A stretch of 64,000 nucleotides of DNA from NCBI GenBank assembly GCA_020073665.1, contig JAIQEU010000007.1:5001-69000 (forward strand). Direction: 5' to 3'. Below the pieces are notes generated by a model. That model worked only from the letters and a program-made list of their open reading frames with translations. It was not told the DNA's origin and searched no databases. The position numbers and the translations under genes are program-made. This DNA is from Terriglobia bacterium (GTDB taxonomy: Bacteria > Acidobacteriota > Terriglobia > Terriglobales > Acidobacteriaceae). Each line of letters starts with the position of its first letter. Within the stretch, counting starts at the first letter, position 1. Below, piece after piece: positions 34,056 to 43,566 of the stretch.

Positions 34056-34171
34056 GGGCATCCTCTCGATGTGGACAGATGCTAGCATGCGGGTGGAGCG
34101 GCTTCAAGACGCTTGGCCGAAGCTGTCCCGGTCAGCGAGAATTGGCGAAGAATAAAAGAACGAGGTTTGCC

Positions 34172-34678
34172 ATGGATATTCGATCGCTCCAGAAGCCGCT
34201 GAAAGAGCAATACCGCAATGACCCGAATGCCTCGCAAATCACCATCCGGGCGAAAGGCGGGCAGACGGATGTTCCGGTGGCATGCTCGGTCGACATCGGA
34301 CGGGCCATCTACCAAGCCGAGGCCCACAAGGGAGTTGGGGGCGCCGGCGCCGGTGCCTGTTCCGGCGACCTTTTGCTTGGGGCTCTGGCGGCTTGCGCTC
34401 AAATCACCTGCCAGATGGTGGCTGCGGCCATGGGCATCCCGACCGAACGCATTGAGGTCACGGTGGAGGGAGACTTGGATCTCCGAGGTACCCTTGGCAT
34501 ATCAAAAGACGTGCCCGTCGGATTTGAGAGCATCCATCTTCATTTTGATGTTGCTGCGCCTAAGGCAACAGCAGAACAACTGCGCGGATTGCGCGAGAGA
34601 ACAGAACAGTATTGCGTGGTGATGCAGACCCTGATGCGGCCGCCGGAGCTGCAGTCCGAGTGGGTTGGTCAGGACTAA
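34172..34678 (+). CDS. OsmC/Ohr family protein
   Basis: 168 residues. OsmC-fold proteins reduce organic hydroperoxides through two cysteines. Here Cys75 in ALAACAQITC and a C-terminal Cys in TEQYCVVMQTL are at the expected sites. N-terminal GRAIYQAEAHKGVGGAGAGACSGD precedes them. The start at ATG 34172 has gagg before it; the open frame continues upstream without sense. Divergent from the DUF4242 gene. Confidence 0.88.
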   Translation: MDIRSLQKPLKEQYRNDPNASQITIRAKGGQTDVPVACSVDIGRAIYQAEAHKGVGGAGAGACSGDLLLGALAACAQITCQMVAAAMGIPTERIEVTVEGDLDLRGTLGISKDVPVGFESIHLHFDVAAPKATAEQLRGLRERTEQYCVVMQTLMRPPELQSEWVGQD

Positions 34679-34751
34679 ACGCCCGGCCGCGAAAGGCTCT
34701 CAACGTGAGCTTGCGAAGCCAGCTCGCTTCGCGAATCGGCACGCCAGCATA

Positions 34752-34757
34752 TAGAAT
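34752..34757 (+). promoter_or_regulatory. -10 element (TAGAAT) of lipA
   Basis: TAGAAT, 11 nt, then ATG 34769; predicted leader about five nucleotides. Confidence 0.4.
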
Positions 34758-34768
34758 CAAATATTCGG

Positions 34769-35737
34769 ATGGCCGGATCCCCTCAACTCGTGCAGATTGA
34801 ACTGGGCCCCCCGCTCCGGCAACCCAAGCCGGAGTGGTTGAGAGCCAAGGCTCCTGTAGGTGAGAACTTCCACCAGCTCAAACAGCTGGCTCGCGGCCTC
34901 GGGCTGCATACGGTTTGCGAATCGGCACAGTGTCCGAACATCGGGGAGTGCTGGAACCACCGCACCGCCACCTTCATGCTGCTGGGCGACATCTGCACCC
35001 GGCGCTGCGGGTTCTGTGCTGTCCCCAAAGGCCGGCCCGGACCCATCGACTGGGACGAACCGCGCCGCGTGGCCGACGCCGTCGCTACGCTAGGCATCAA
35101 ACACGCAGTCGTGACCAGCGTAAATCGCGACGATGACAACCTGGGCGGCGCCCGCATCTTTGCGGAAACCATCCGTCAGATCCGTGTACTGGCGCCCGAC
35201 TGCCGCGTCGAAGTCCTCATCCCCGATTTCCAGGGCATGGACGAGGCCCTGCGCATCGTGCTGGAAGCCCGCCCCGACGTACTCAATCACAATACCGAGA
35301 CCGTTCCGCGCTTGTACCGGGTGGTTCGCTCCGGTGCACGCTACGAACGCACCTTGCAGCTTCTGGACAATGCCAGAAAGATTTCGCCCGCCATCGTGAC
35401 CAAGTCCGGGGTCATGGTTGGCCTGGGGGAAACCACCGAGGAATTGGTGGAGGTGTTCCGCGACCTCGGCTCCCGCGGCGTCGGCATCCTGACTGTGGGC
35501 CAGTACCTCAGGCCCTCGCGCGACCATTTGCCCATCGCCCGTTTCTACGCTCCGGAGGAATTCCAATACCTGAAGCAGCAGGCGTTGCGATTCGGCTTTC
35601 GCCATGTCGAGTCGGGACCGCTGGTGCGCTCCAGCTATCACGCGCACGAGCAGGCCGACCGGACGTCAGACCTCGGACTTCGGACTCCAGGCTCTGAAAG
35701 CGGTGACGGAATCAAGCCCCTGAGGTCTGAGATCTGA
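34769..35737 (+). CDS. lipA: Lipoyl synthase
   Basis: 322 residues. A radical-SAM enzyme that inserts two sulfurs into octanoyl groups on E2 and GcvH proteins. Auxiliary cluster Cys50, Cys55, Cys61; radical-SAM cluster CTRRCGFC (Cys76, 80, 83); closing sequence HVESGPLVRSSYHA. The last ~25 residues (from about RTSDLGLRTPG) are the translation of a 7-bp array, not part of the family. The partner lipB is not in the window. Confidence 0.97.
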   Translation: MAGSPQLVQIELGPPLRQPKPEWLRAKAPVGENFHQLKQLARGLGLHTVCESAQCPNIGECWNHRTATFMLLGDICTRRCGFCAVPKGRPGPIDWDEPRRVADAVATLGIKHAVVTSVNRDDDNLGGARIFAETIRQIRVLAPDCRVEVLIPDFQGMDEALRIVLEARPDVLNHNTETVPRLYRVVRSGARYERTLQLLDNARKISPAIVTKSGVMVGLGETTEELVEVFRDLGSRGVGILTVGQYLRPSRDHLPIARFYAPEEFQYLKQQALRFGFRHVESGPLVRSSYHAHEQADRTSDLGLRTPGSESGDGIKPLRSEI

Positions 35738-35748
35738 AGCCCGACGTC
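35665..35748. repeat. Inverted pair of 7-bp arrays at the lipA/MCE convergent junction
   Basis: Left arm gtcagac, ctcggac, ttcggac, tccaggc (35665-35692). Right arm tgaggtc, tgagatc, tgaagcc, cgacgtc (35721-35748). tcagacctc and gaggtctga are exact complements, so the pair can fold into a hairpin and may act as terminator for both genes. It encodes the lipA C terminus and stop (35735-35737). Confidence 0.7.
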
Positions 35749-36826
35749 AAAATACTTTGAAGTGAATGGTCAGGTACTTCTTGGGGTTCTCGCGTATCGA
35801 CTTGACCAGTTCGCGGCTTTCCACCAGCATCTGGTCGGCGTTGTTGAAGAGCGACGGATCGCGCAACATCTTACCCACTGTCCCCTCGCCAGCTTCCAGC
35901 CGGTCCGAAATCGCGGACAACTTGTTCATGGTGTTCTGCAGCTTGTCGGCAAACTCCTGGTCCTTGGCGAACTTGCCCAAAGCTCCCTTGCCTGCGTTTA
36001 CGTCGTCGGTGAGTTTCTTGACGTTCGTAATCGTGTCGTTGGCATTGTTGTACAGCGTCGGATCTTTCAGTAACTTGCCGGCCGTCCCCTTGCCCGCATT
36101 CAAGTCGTCAATGATGGTATTCAGCTTGTCCACCGTGGCGTTGGCCTTGCGGTAGAGTTCGTCATCCGAAATCAGCTTGCCGATGGTGCCATTGCCCTGG
36201 CTCACCTGGTTGACCAGGTCCTGAAACTCGCTCACCGTGGAAGCCAAACGGTTGTAGAGGGTGGCATCGTAGATCAACTTGCCAACTGAGCCCTGCCCGC
36301 TTTCGATGAACGCGATGATGCGATCGGTTCGTTTCAGCAGAGCATCCAGATTTTGCAGGGTACCCTGGCTGGCGCGTACCACGTCCTGAATGTCAGGATG
36401 GTCGCGAATGGGCAGCTCATCTCCATTCACGGCCGGCGGCTTCACAGCCAGGGAACTGTCGATATCGACATAGGTTTCGCCCAGCACCCCCGCCGTCGAG
36501 AGGGAAGCCATGGAATCCTTGCGCAGGTTTTCCCTGTAGGTGGTGCTGACCTTCATGGTGACTTCCACCGGGGTCTGTTTCCTGTCCGCTGCCGACACCA
36601 CCTGGATCCTGGTCACGTTGCCGATGTCCACTCCATCCAGGCGCACCGGGGCCCCCACTCGCAAGCCGCCGGCATTGTCGAAATAGGATCTGACCACGAT
36701 TTTCGGCGTGAGCCACCCGCCAGTGCCACTCATGAGGAAAATCAGGACAGCCAGAGTGATGCTCGCCACCAGCACCGTCAGCCCCACCTTCAGTTGTGAC
36801 CACTTCAACTGCTTCTGGCTAGGCAC
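35747..36826 (-). CDS. MCE/MlaD-family lipid-transport protein with GxGxxGKL repeats
   Basis: 359 residues. N-terminal membrane anchor (about 13-33), one MCE domain (about 40-115; YFDNAGGLRVGAPVRLDGVDIG), then a long helical region in which GxG(T/S)xGKL/M...D occurs five times (GQGSVGKLIYD, GNGTIGKLISD, GKGTAGKLLKD, GKGALGKFAKD, GEGTVGKMLRD), at about 40-residue steps. MCE proteins ferry phospholipids between inner and outer membrane. No MlaE permease or MlaF ATPase gene lies next to it. GTG 36826 with GGGAGA upstream. Confidence 0.9.
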   Translation of the reverse strand: MPSQKQLKWSQLKVGLTVLVASITLAVLIFLMSGTGGWLTPKIVVRSYFDNAGGLRVGAPVRLDGVDIGNVTRIQVVSAADRKQTPVEVTMKVSTTYRENLRKDSMASLSTAGVLGETYVDIDSSLAVKPPAVNGDELPIRDHPDIQDVVRASQGTLQNLDALLKRTDRIIAFIESGQGSVGKLIYDATLYNRLASTVSEFQDLVNQVSQGNGTIGKLISDDELYRKANATVDKLNTIIDDLNAGKGTAGKLLKDPTLYNNANDTITNVKKLTDDVNAGKGALGKFAKDQEFADKLQNTMNKLSAISDRLEAGEGTVGKMLRDPSLFNNADQMLVESRELVKSIRENPKKYLTIHFKVF

Positions 36827-36923
36827 AAGTTCTCTCCCGCAGCTTCATGGCAGACCACGCCGGGTCGAAATCGAAGAACCACGAATTTTGGCATGATAGC
36901 AGACCGCTCGCCCAAGCTTCATC

Positions 36924-39326
36924 TCAGGCACGGCGCAAGCCCAGAGTCCCGGTCAGCAGCATGGCAGCCAGGTACGCCAGGGCGCCAACCGCCAGGGTCG
37001 CGTTCAGTCCAAACTGGATGGCAATCACCATGGCCAGCACCGACCCCAGCACACTGGAGGCCGCATTCATGGCCCAGGCCCACTCCACCGCGTTCTGGTT
37101 GGTTTCGCTGCCTGTGGCGACAGGAAACTCCGGCACCGGAATACTGGCCAGCGCTCGCAGACCGGTGGGAAATGGCATCCCCATCACGAATCCCAGCGGG
37201 ACCAGGATCACCGCGCTCACCAGCAACTTGGCCACGAAAGGCCAGCCCACCAGCGCGTTCAGCATTCCCGGCAAAAGGAAAACGTAAAGCAGCAGTGCGG
37301 CCACAATCAGCGCCAGGGGCAGCCAGCCCCGCGAAGTCTCGCCCAGCCACCGTCGCGAGGCCAGGCTGCCGGCACCGCTCGAAAGCAGCAGCAGAAACAC
37401 CACCACCGTGAGCGCGTAGGTAGGGTGCCCCAGAAAAAGAACGAAACGCTGGATGAACGAGATCTCGACCAGGATATAGCCCAGCCCCACCGCCACAAAA
37501 TACAGCAGGCGCGTGGCGCTTTCTTGCCGCCTCCCGCCCCGTACCGCCAGCGGCACAACCAGAAACGCGAACACTGCGACCAGGGAAATAATCAGCACTG
37601 TGCCCAGCACCGCCACACCCAGATTCACTTTCCAGTCGATGCCTTGCTGCAGCGACTCCTGGTGCAGCATCTGGTCAAGCTTCAGGGTAAAGAAGAAGAA
37701 AGGAGAGTTGTCGTTCACTGGCGCGACGTTGTAGGCATATTGCCGGGCAAAGGCGTAAGGATCGTTGCGCTCGATAAGCGCAGAGAAAGGGTTGTCCTGG
37801 TGTTCAGAGGGCAGGTAGATCGCGGCCAGGTCGGGATTGTTCTCCAGGTGGGCGCGCACGGCTTGCTCTTCTTCCGGGGTGAATGCGCTCTTTTTCGCCA
37901 GCACCGCGACCGGGATCCCGTCCTCGTTCAGAGCTCCTTCCGACACCACGATGAAGTTGCCCGCGGTGTTCTCCACCCCCAAGCGGTGCAGGGCCTCCAT
38001 GGCCACCGAGACCACGCGCAGCGCTTCCCGCGGCTGGCGGAATTCCCAGCGGGTGATGGCAACCATCCCGTCCGGCTTCAAGTGCTCGAAGTACTCCTGG
38101 AAAGCTTCCACCGTGTAGAGGCTGTTTTCGCTCAGGGCAAAAGCGCCCGCAGCGGTCGAGGCCCAGGTATCAACCAAGGTCATCTGCACCACGTCGAACT
38201 GCTGGCTGGCATTGCGCACGAACGAACGTCCATCGGTGACGTGGATATGCACCTCGGGCCGCTCGTACAGGTGGTAAGCATAATCCGCATAGCGGCCGCG
38301 CATGACGGTGTCAGCGATGATGGGATTGATCTCGATCCCGGTAACGTTGGGGCTGCCATTGGCCACGGCACGCAGCACGTCCACGCCACCGCCCGGCCCA
38401 ATGATGGCGTAGTCACCGTGCGGCCGCAGCACGTTGGCCAGCGCCGGCGGCGCCGACATCAGGTTGGTTTCCCAAACTGTCCCATGCCAATGCTTGGGAT
38501 CGGCGTTCATGATGTAGGTGGAAGCATCGGCGTCAATCACGATCGCCTTCGCTCCCCCCTGGCGGTCTACTTCCACGCGGGAGATCGCGTTCCAGCGCGC
38601 GAACTCAACCCAGGAACGGTCGCGAAACAGTCCCTTGGCATAAATGACGTCAATCAGATTTCCCGAATAGTTTGCCGCAATAACTCCCAGCAGGACGACG
38701 GCCAAGCCGATGACTACCTTCCGCGCACCACTACTCACTGCCCATACCGCGCCAGCAACCGCTGCCATCACCGCAGCGAAGAGGATGGTATTGGGCCCTC
38801 CCAGCCAGTTGAGCAGCGGCACGATACCCAGGCATGCCGCGGCCCCGCCGACCAGGTCGGCTCCGTACAGCCGCGGGATGTGTCCCGATTCGCGCGCAAA
38901 AATGATCGAGAACTCCAGCCCCGTCACGAAAAAAGGCACGGCCGACGCCAGGTAGATGGCGGTGAGCCGCAGGAAGTTGATCCGCGAAACCTCGAGCGAA
39001 ACCGGAACGTGCAGCACGATCTCGAGCACGATCGGTACGACGATGGCGTTCACCGTGCAGAGTAAAGTGAGCAGTCCGCGGGTCCGGAACCGCGCCAGCC
39101 ACCTCTTCCCCAGGTAGGCAAACACTCCGCCAGCACCCAGTCCGAGCAGCGCAATGGAGATGGCCAGGAACGCGAAGTGATAGAACAGCACCACGGAAAA
39201 AACCCGGGTTAGCGCCAGTTCCAGCAGTAGCGCCGCAAAGCTACTAAGCGCAATACCCGCCATCAAGGCGCGATCGTGGCGCTTGGTGGAAGCGGTCATT
39301 GGATCTAAGGCGGAGGTCTGACTCAT
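36924..39326 (-). CDS. Multi-pass membrane protein with spermidine-synthase-like domain
   Basis: 800 residues. About seven helices (1-240), a central Rossmann methyltransferase/spermidine-synthase domain (about 290-560; IIGPGGGVDVLRAVANG, VTGIEINPIIADTVMRG, VHIHVTDGRSFVRN, EYFEHLKPDGMVAITRWE), then seven further helices. The fold is that of membrane-embedded spermidine-synthase-like proteins. The substrate is unknown; polyamine synthesis is not proven, because the acidic residue that binds the amine cannot be assigned safely. It stands alone between the MCE gene and acpS. Confidence 0.85.
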   Translation of the reverse strand: MSQTSALDPMTASTKRHDRALMAGIALSSFAALLLELALTRVFSVVLFYHFAFLAISIALLGLGAGGVFAYLGKRWLARFRTRGLLTLLCTVNAIVVPIVLEIVLHVPVSLEVSRINFLRLTAIYLASAVPFFVTGLEFSIIFARESGHIPRLYGADLVGGAAACLGIVPLLNWLGGPNTILFAAVMAAVAGAVWAVSSGARKVVIGLAVVLLGVIAANYSGNLIDVIYAKGLFRDRSWVEFARWNAISRVEVDRQGGAKAIVIDADASTYIMNADPKHWHGTVWETNLMSAPPALANVLRPHGDYAIIGPGGGVDVLRAVANGSPNVTGIEINPIIADTVMRGRYADYAYHLYERPEVHIHVTDGRSFVRNASQQFDVVQMTLVDTWASTAAGAFALSENSLYTVEAFQEYFEHLKPDGMVAITRWEFRQPREALRVVSVAMEALHRLGVENTAGNFIVVSEGALNEDGIPVAVLAKKSAFTPEEEQAVRAHLENNPDLAAIYLPSEHQDNPFSALIERNDPYAFARQYAYNVAPVNDNSPFFFFTLKLDQMLHQESLQQGIDWKVNLGVAVLGTVLIISLVAVFAFLVVPLAVRGGRRQESATRLLYFVAVGLGYILVEISFIQRFVLFLGHPTYALTVVVFLLLLSSGAGSLASRRWLGETSRGWLPLALIVAALLLYVFLLPGMLNALVGWPFVAKLLVSAVILVPLGFVMGMPFPTGLRALASIPVPEFPVATGSETNQNAVEWAWAMNAASSVLGSVLAMVIAIQFGLNATLAVGALAYLAAMLLTGTLGLRRA

Positions 39327-39365
39327 GGTTGGCTTGGAGGCGACAGTCTAACAGACGACAGGAAC

Positions 39366-39743
39366 TCAGCTCTCGAGAATAACCTGCGCGATGGCCTGCT
39401 CGGCGGTGTGAGAGAGTGACAGCGCGACGTGAACCGCCCCCAGCTGGGCTGCGAACTCAGCCGCTTTCCCGTGAAACGCAATCGTGGGCCGGCCGCCGGG
39501 TTGGCGGCACACTTCGATATCGCGAAAACGCACGCCATGGTTCCAGCCCGTGCCCAGGGCCTTCATGCCAGCCTCTTTGGCGGCAAAGCGGGCGGCATAG
39601 CGTTCGATGCGGTTGGCCTTAGTGTCACAGTACTCGATTTCGCCTTCGGTGAAGACGCGTCGCAGAAAGCGATCGCCGAAGCGGGCGATGGCCTCCGCGA
39701 TGCGCGGTACTTCCGCAATGTCAATCCCGGTTCCGACGATCAT
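39366..39743 (-). CDS. acpS: Holo-[acyl-carrier-protein] synthase
   Basis: 125 residues. It transfers 4'-phosphopantetheine from CoA to ACP. MIVGTGIDIAEV (Asp8), YAARFAAKEAGMKALGTG with the metal-binding Glu, and ALSLSHTAEQAIA are the family motifs. It serves the two ACPs at 27640-28220. Confidence 0.96.
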   Translation of the reverse strand: MIVGTGIDIAEVPRIAEAIARFGDRFLRRVFTEGEIEYCDTKANRIERYAARFAAKEAGMKALGTGWNHGVRFRDIEVCRQPGGRPTIAFHGKAAEFAAQLGAVHVALSLSHTAEQAIAQVILES

Positions 39744-39781
39744 GCCCGCATCATTTCAATTTGCTGAATGTCTTATTTCAC

Positions 39782-39880
39782 CATAGAGGCACAGAGGCAC
39801 AAAGAAATACAAATCCGGCTCTCCAAAAGCGGAGACTGGGCGGAAAGAATCCGAAACGAACTCTCCGTGTCTCCGTGGTC
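39782..39880. repeat. Inverted pair of 8-bp arrays between acpS and selA
   Basis: Left arm catagagg, cacagagg, cacaaaga (39782-39805). Right arm ctctccgt, gtctccgt, g (39861-39880). The right arm is of inverted orientation. The 144-bp interval has no gene. Confidence 0.6.
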
Positions 39881-39887
39881 GATGTTC

Positions 39888-41321
39888 TTATCCTGCCACC
39901 TGCACAAGCGCCTGCGCCACCGCATCGTCTTGCTCCGGAAAGACCGTGCGTAGATCGAGCAGCACTCGTCCGTCCTCAACGCGAGCAACCACCGGCGGAT
40001 CGCAGGCACGCAAGCGGACGGCGATTTCATTCGCACTCAAACCGTCGCCGGTCACAGCCAGCAAGCGGGTAGGCAGCACGGCAGATGGTGCTGAGCCGCC
40101 GCCGATCACGGACTCTCCATCGATCACCTCAATCGCCAGCCTGGGCAACTGGCCCCTGGCAGCAATGGCGTCCGCCCGTTTTCCGATCTCCTCTTTTGAC
40201 AAGCGCATCATGCGCAGGGCCGGGATGGAATCGTGATCGCGTTTCACGTAGGCCAGCAGCGTGGCTTCGAGCGCCGCGTAGGTCAGCTTGTCCACGCGCA
40301 GCGCGCGGAACAGCGAGTTGGCGCGCATGCGGGCGACGAGATCGGCGCGCCCGCTGAGCAAGCCTGCCTGAGGGCCACCCAGCAGCTTGTCACCGCTGTA
40401 GGTGACCACATCCACACCAGAGCGCAAACTGTCCAGGACGCCCGGTTCGCCGCTCACGCCCACCGAGCCCAGATCCAATAGCGCCCCGCTTCCCAGATCC
40501 TCCAGCAGTGGAACATTGCGCTTCCGAGCCAGTCCAACCAGTTCCTCGATGCTTGCCTGCTCGGTGAATCCGGTGATCTCGAAATTGGAGCGGTGGACGC
40601 GCAGCAGCAACCTGGTTCGGTCGTTGATAGCGCGCTCGTAGTCGGCGATGCGGGTGCGGTTGGTTGTCCCCACCTCGCGCAGGATGGCGTTTGACTTCGA
40701 CATAACATCGGGGATTCGGAACGAGCCACCGATCTCTACCAGTTCCCCGCGAGAAACGATGACCTCACCGCCGTCGGCCAGCGTATTAAGCGCCAGCAGA
40801 ACCGCCGCGGCGTTGTTGTTGACCACGATGGTGGAGATGACCGGCGTCGCGCGGACGCCCCCGCCCGCTAGTTCTTCACTCAGCAACTTGCGAAAGAGCC
40901 GGTCCACATGGACGTCGCGCTTGCCGCGCTCGCCGGTAGTGATGTCGAATTCAAGATTTGAGTAGGTCGCAGCGCTCTCGCGGATGTGTTCAAGAGCCGA
41001 AGAGGACAGCGGGGCACGACCGAGGTTGGTGTGCAGAATTACGCCTGTGGCGTTGATGACCGTGAGCAGCGAGTAGCCCAGCGCCTGGCGGAGCTGGCGT
41101 TCGACTGCGGCACCGAGTCCAGAGAGAGCGATATCCACCCCATGGGCGTCGAGCCGCCCGGCAGCAATCTCTTCCCGCAGGCGCGCCAGAACCGCGCGGG
41201 CCGCATCGTTCACTGCGACCTGTCCCTCCTGAGAGACCAGCGCGGCCACTTCAGGCGCACGTACCAGTTCATCCACCGAGGGCAGTTTGCGGTAGAGGTC
41301 GGACTTGGAAGCGGTTTTCAC
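39888..41321 (-). CDS. selA: L-seryl-tRNA(Sec) selenium transferase
   Basis: 477 residues. A PLP enzyme that turns Ser-tRNA(Sec) into Sec-tRNA(Sec). INATGVILHTNLGRAPLS, VVNNNAAAVLLAL, HRSNFEITGF and YSGDKLLGGPQAG with the PLP Lys312 are clear. Its presence implies that the organism makes selenoproteins. selB, selC (tRNA-Sec) and selD are not in the window. GTG is the start. Confidence 0.96.
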   Translation of the reverse strand: MKTASKSDLYRKLPSVDELVRAPEVAALVSQEGQVAVNDAARAVLARLREEIAAGRLDAHGVDIALSGLGAAVERQLRQALGYSLLTVINATGVILHTNLGRAPLSSSALEHIRESAATYSNLEFDITTGERGKRDVHVDRLFRKLLSEELAGGGVRATPVISTIVVNNNAAAVLLALNTLADGGEVIVSRGELVEIGGSFRIPDVMSKSNAILREVGTTNRTRIADYERAINDRTRLLLRVHRSNFEITGFTEQASIEELVGLARKRNVPLLEDLGSGALLDLGSVGVSGEPGVLDSLRSGVDVVTYSGDKLLGGPQAGLLSGRADLVARMRANSLFRALRVDKLTYAALEATLLAYVKRDHDSIPALRMMRLSKEEIGKRADAIAARGQLPRLAIEVIDGESVIGGGSAPSAVLPTRLLAVTGDGLSANEIAVRLRACDPPVVARVEDGRVLLDLRTVFPEQDDAVAQALVQVAG

Positions 41322-41361
41322 AGAATGCGATTATCCCACAGGGAAATCAATGCGCGCCGGA

Positions 41362-43539
41362 CTAACCCACTTCCACCAGGCCGTAAGTACGTTGCCAGCG
41401 GGTACGCATTTGCCGCAATGCCCGGTTGATTTCTTCCTGCGAAATCTCCGCATTCGGGCCGGCCAACACTGACGCGGCCTCACGTTTGGCGGCTTCCAGC
41501 AGTTCGCGATCGCGGATCAGGTTCGCCACCTGGAAACTGGGCAGGCCGGCCTGACGGGTGCCGAAGAATTCCCCAGGCCCGCGCAGCTCGAGGTCCAACT
41601 CCGCAATCTGGAAACCGTCGGTGGTGCGGACCATGGCGTCGAGCCGGCGCTCGCCGTCTTCCGAAATTTTCCCGCCGGTCATCAGCACACAATAGGACTT
41701 GGCAGCGCCGCGGCCAATTCGTCCGCGAAGTTGGTGCAGTTGGGCGAGGCCGAAGCGCTCAGCATGCTCGATGACCATCACGTTGGCGTTGGCCACATCC
41801 ACACCCACTTCAATGACCGTCGTGGACACTAGGATGTCGAGATCACCCTTCTGGAACATGCGCATGACCTGCTCTTTCAGGTCAGGCTCCATACGGCCGT
41901 GCAGCAAGCCCACGCGAAGGTCAGGAAAGACTTTCTTGTCCAGTTCCTTGTACATCTTCATGGCCGCCTTCAACTCGGTCTCTTCGCTTTCCTCGATGAC
42001 CGGGTACACGACGTAGGTCTGGTGGCCCGCGGCGACCTGTTTGCGCACGAAATCCCAGACTTCGTCGCAGCGGTCGTCAGAGATGCGGCGGGTAACGATG
42101 GGAGTGCGGCCGGGCGGCATCTCGTCGAGAACACTAATGTCCAAGTCTCCGTAGAGGGTAAGGGCAAGGGTGCGCGGGATGGGAGTGGCGGTCATCACCA
42201 GCACGTCGGGCTCTCCCAGGGCAGGGCCCACGGGTCCTTTACTGCCTGCGTCGCCTGACTTCTTCATCAGCTTGAAGCGCTGCAGCACCCCGAAGCGGTG
42301 CTGCTCGTCCACCACCACCAGGCCCAGCCTGGCAAACTCGACTCTCTGCTCGATCAGGGCATGGGTCCCGATCACCAGTTGTGCGTTGCCTTGGGCGATG
42401 TGGCGGCGAATCTCGCGCTTGCGATCGTCCTCCAACGAACCGGTCAGCAAAACAACGCGGTAGCCGGCATTTTCCAGGATGCGGCGCGCGGAAAAATAAT
42501 GCTGCTGAGCCAGGATTTCCGTGGGCGCCATGAGCGCGACCTGGTATCCGTTCTCGATCGCAATCACAGCCGCTTCGAAAGCTACGATGGTCTTGCCTGA
42601 GCCGACATCGCCCTGGAGAAGGCGGCGCATGGGAGAGGGCTTTTCCATGTCAGCGGCAATCTCTTTGAGCACACGCTTCTGCGCGGCGGTCGGGTGAAAA
42701 GGCAAGATTTTCTTGATCGCTTCGCGAGCGCGGTCATCCAGCCGGAAGGCAATCCCCGTCTGCGCCTTCTGCTCCCGGCGTTTGAGTTCCAGACCCAGCT
42801 CAATAAAGAACAGCTCCTCGAAGATCAGGCGGATATGGGCGGGAGCGCGAAACGCCTGAAGGTCGCTGAAACTTTCTCCCGGGTCAGGCCAATGCACGTC
42901 CTCCAGGGCCTGCCGGGGCGCGATCAAGCCCAGGCGACGGCGCACTGCGGACGGGATGGTCTCCGGCAAGTCCGGCGTCAGATTGTCGAGAGCAGTGCGG
43001 ATGATGCGGCGGAACCAACGCGAGGTCAGCCGGCCGTTGCCAGCCGACTCGTAGATGGGGACGATGCGCCCGATTTCGAGCGAGGCCGCTAGTTTCTGTT
43101 CGGGACCATCCGCCGATCCTTCTTCGTTCGACTCCCCCAGAATCTCAAACTGGGGTTGGATAATTTCCAGCTCGCCGTTGCGGCCGGCTTCCACCTTGCC
43201 GTACAGGGCAACCATCTGGCCGGGCTTAAATTTGTCCTGAAGGTAGGTGCCATGGAACCATAGACATTTCAGGCGGGCCCGGCCCTGCCCGGCCGTCATC
43301 TGGAAAATGGGCATGCGCCGTGTACGGAAGAGCCCGGAGTTGCGGACTTCGGCAATCACCGTGGCCATTTCACCGGCACGAAGTTCTGCAATCCCTCTAG
43401 GATTCAGGCGGTCTTCGTAGCGAAAAGGGAGATAATGCAACAGGTCGTCAACCGTGTGGATGCCCTTCGCCGCCAGCACTTCGGCGAGACGGGGACCGAT
43501 GCCCTTTACGTATTGAATGGATGTGGCCGGCTCCAGCAT
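41362..43539 (-). CDS. recG: ATP-dependent DNA helicase RecG
   Basis: 725 residues. It remodels stalled forks and branched DNA. N-terminal wedge/OB domain (LHYLPFRYEDR), then helicase motifs: LLQGDVGSGKTIVA (Walker A), DEQHRFGVLQR (DExH box), LVMTATPIPRTLAL, and C-terminal HGRMEPDLKEQVMRMF, TTVIEVGVDVPNA-type (VDVANANVMVIE) and QLHQLRGRIGRG. ATG 43539 is preferred to an upstream start at 43566, which adds nine unrelated residues. Confidence 0.97.
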   Translation of the reverse strand: MLEPATSIQYVKGIGPRLAEVLAAKGIHTVDDLLHYLPFRYEDRLNPRGIAELRAGEMATVIAEVRNSGLFRTRRMPIFQMTAGQGRARLKCLWFHGTYLQDKFKPGQMVALYGKVEAGRNGELEIIQPQFEILGESNEEGSADGPEQKLAASLEIGRIVPIYESAGNGRLTSRWFRRIIRTALDNLTPDLPETIPSAVRRRLGLIAPRQALEDVHWPDPGESFSDLQAFRAPAHIRLIFEELFFIELGLELKRREQKAQTGIAFRLDDRAREAIKKILPFHPTAAQKRVLKEIAADMEKPSPMRRLLQGDVGSGKTIVAFEAAVIAIENGYQVALMAPTEILAQQHYFSARRILENAGYRVVLLTGSLEDDRKREIRRHIAQGNAQLVIGTHALIEQRVEFARLGLVVVDEQHRFGVLQRFKLMKKSGDAGSKGPVGPALGEPDVLVMTATPIPRTLALTLYGDLDISVLDEMPPGRTPIVTRRISDDRCDEVWDFVRKQVAAGHQTYVVYPVIEESEETELKAAMKMYKELDKKVFPDLRVGLLHGRMEPDLKEQVMRMFQKGDLDILVSTTVIEVGVDVANANVMVIEHAERFGLAQLHQLRGRIGRGAAKSYCVLMTGGKISEDGERRLDAMVRTTDGFQIAELDLELRGPGEFFGTRQAGLPSFQVANLIRDRELLEAAKREAASVLAGPNAEISQEEINRALRQMRTRWQRTYGLVEVG

Positions 43540-43566
43540 CTCAAGCGATGGTAGCAAAACCAGCAA

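Noticed and set aside
37425-39065. 546-residue open frame on the plus strand
   Set aside because: Antisense to the membrane spermidine-synthase-like gene, His/Arg/Gln-rich, no family sequence; a shadow of high G+C coding DNA.
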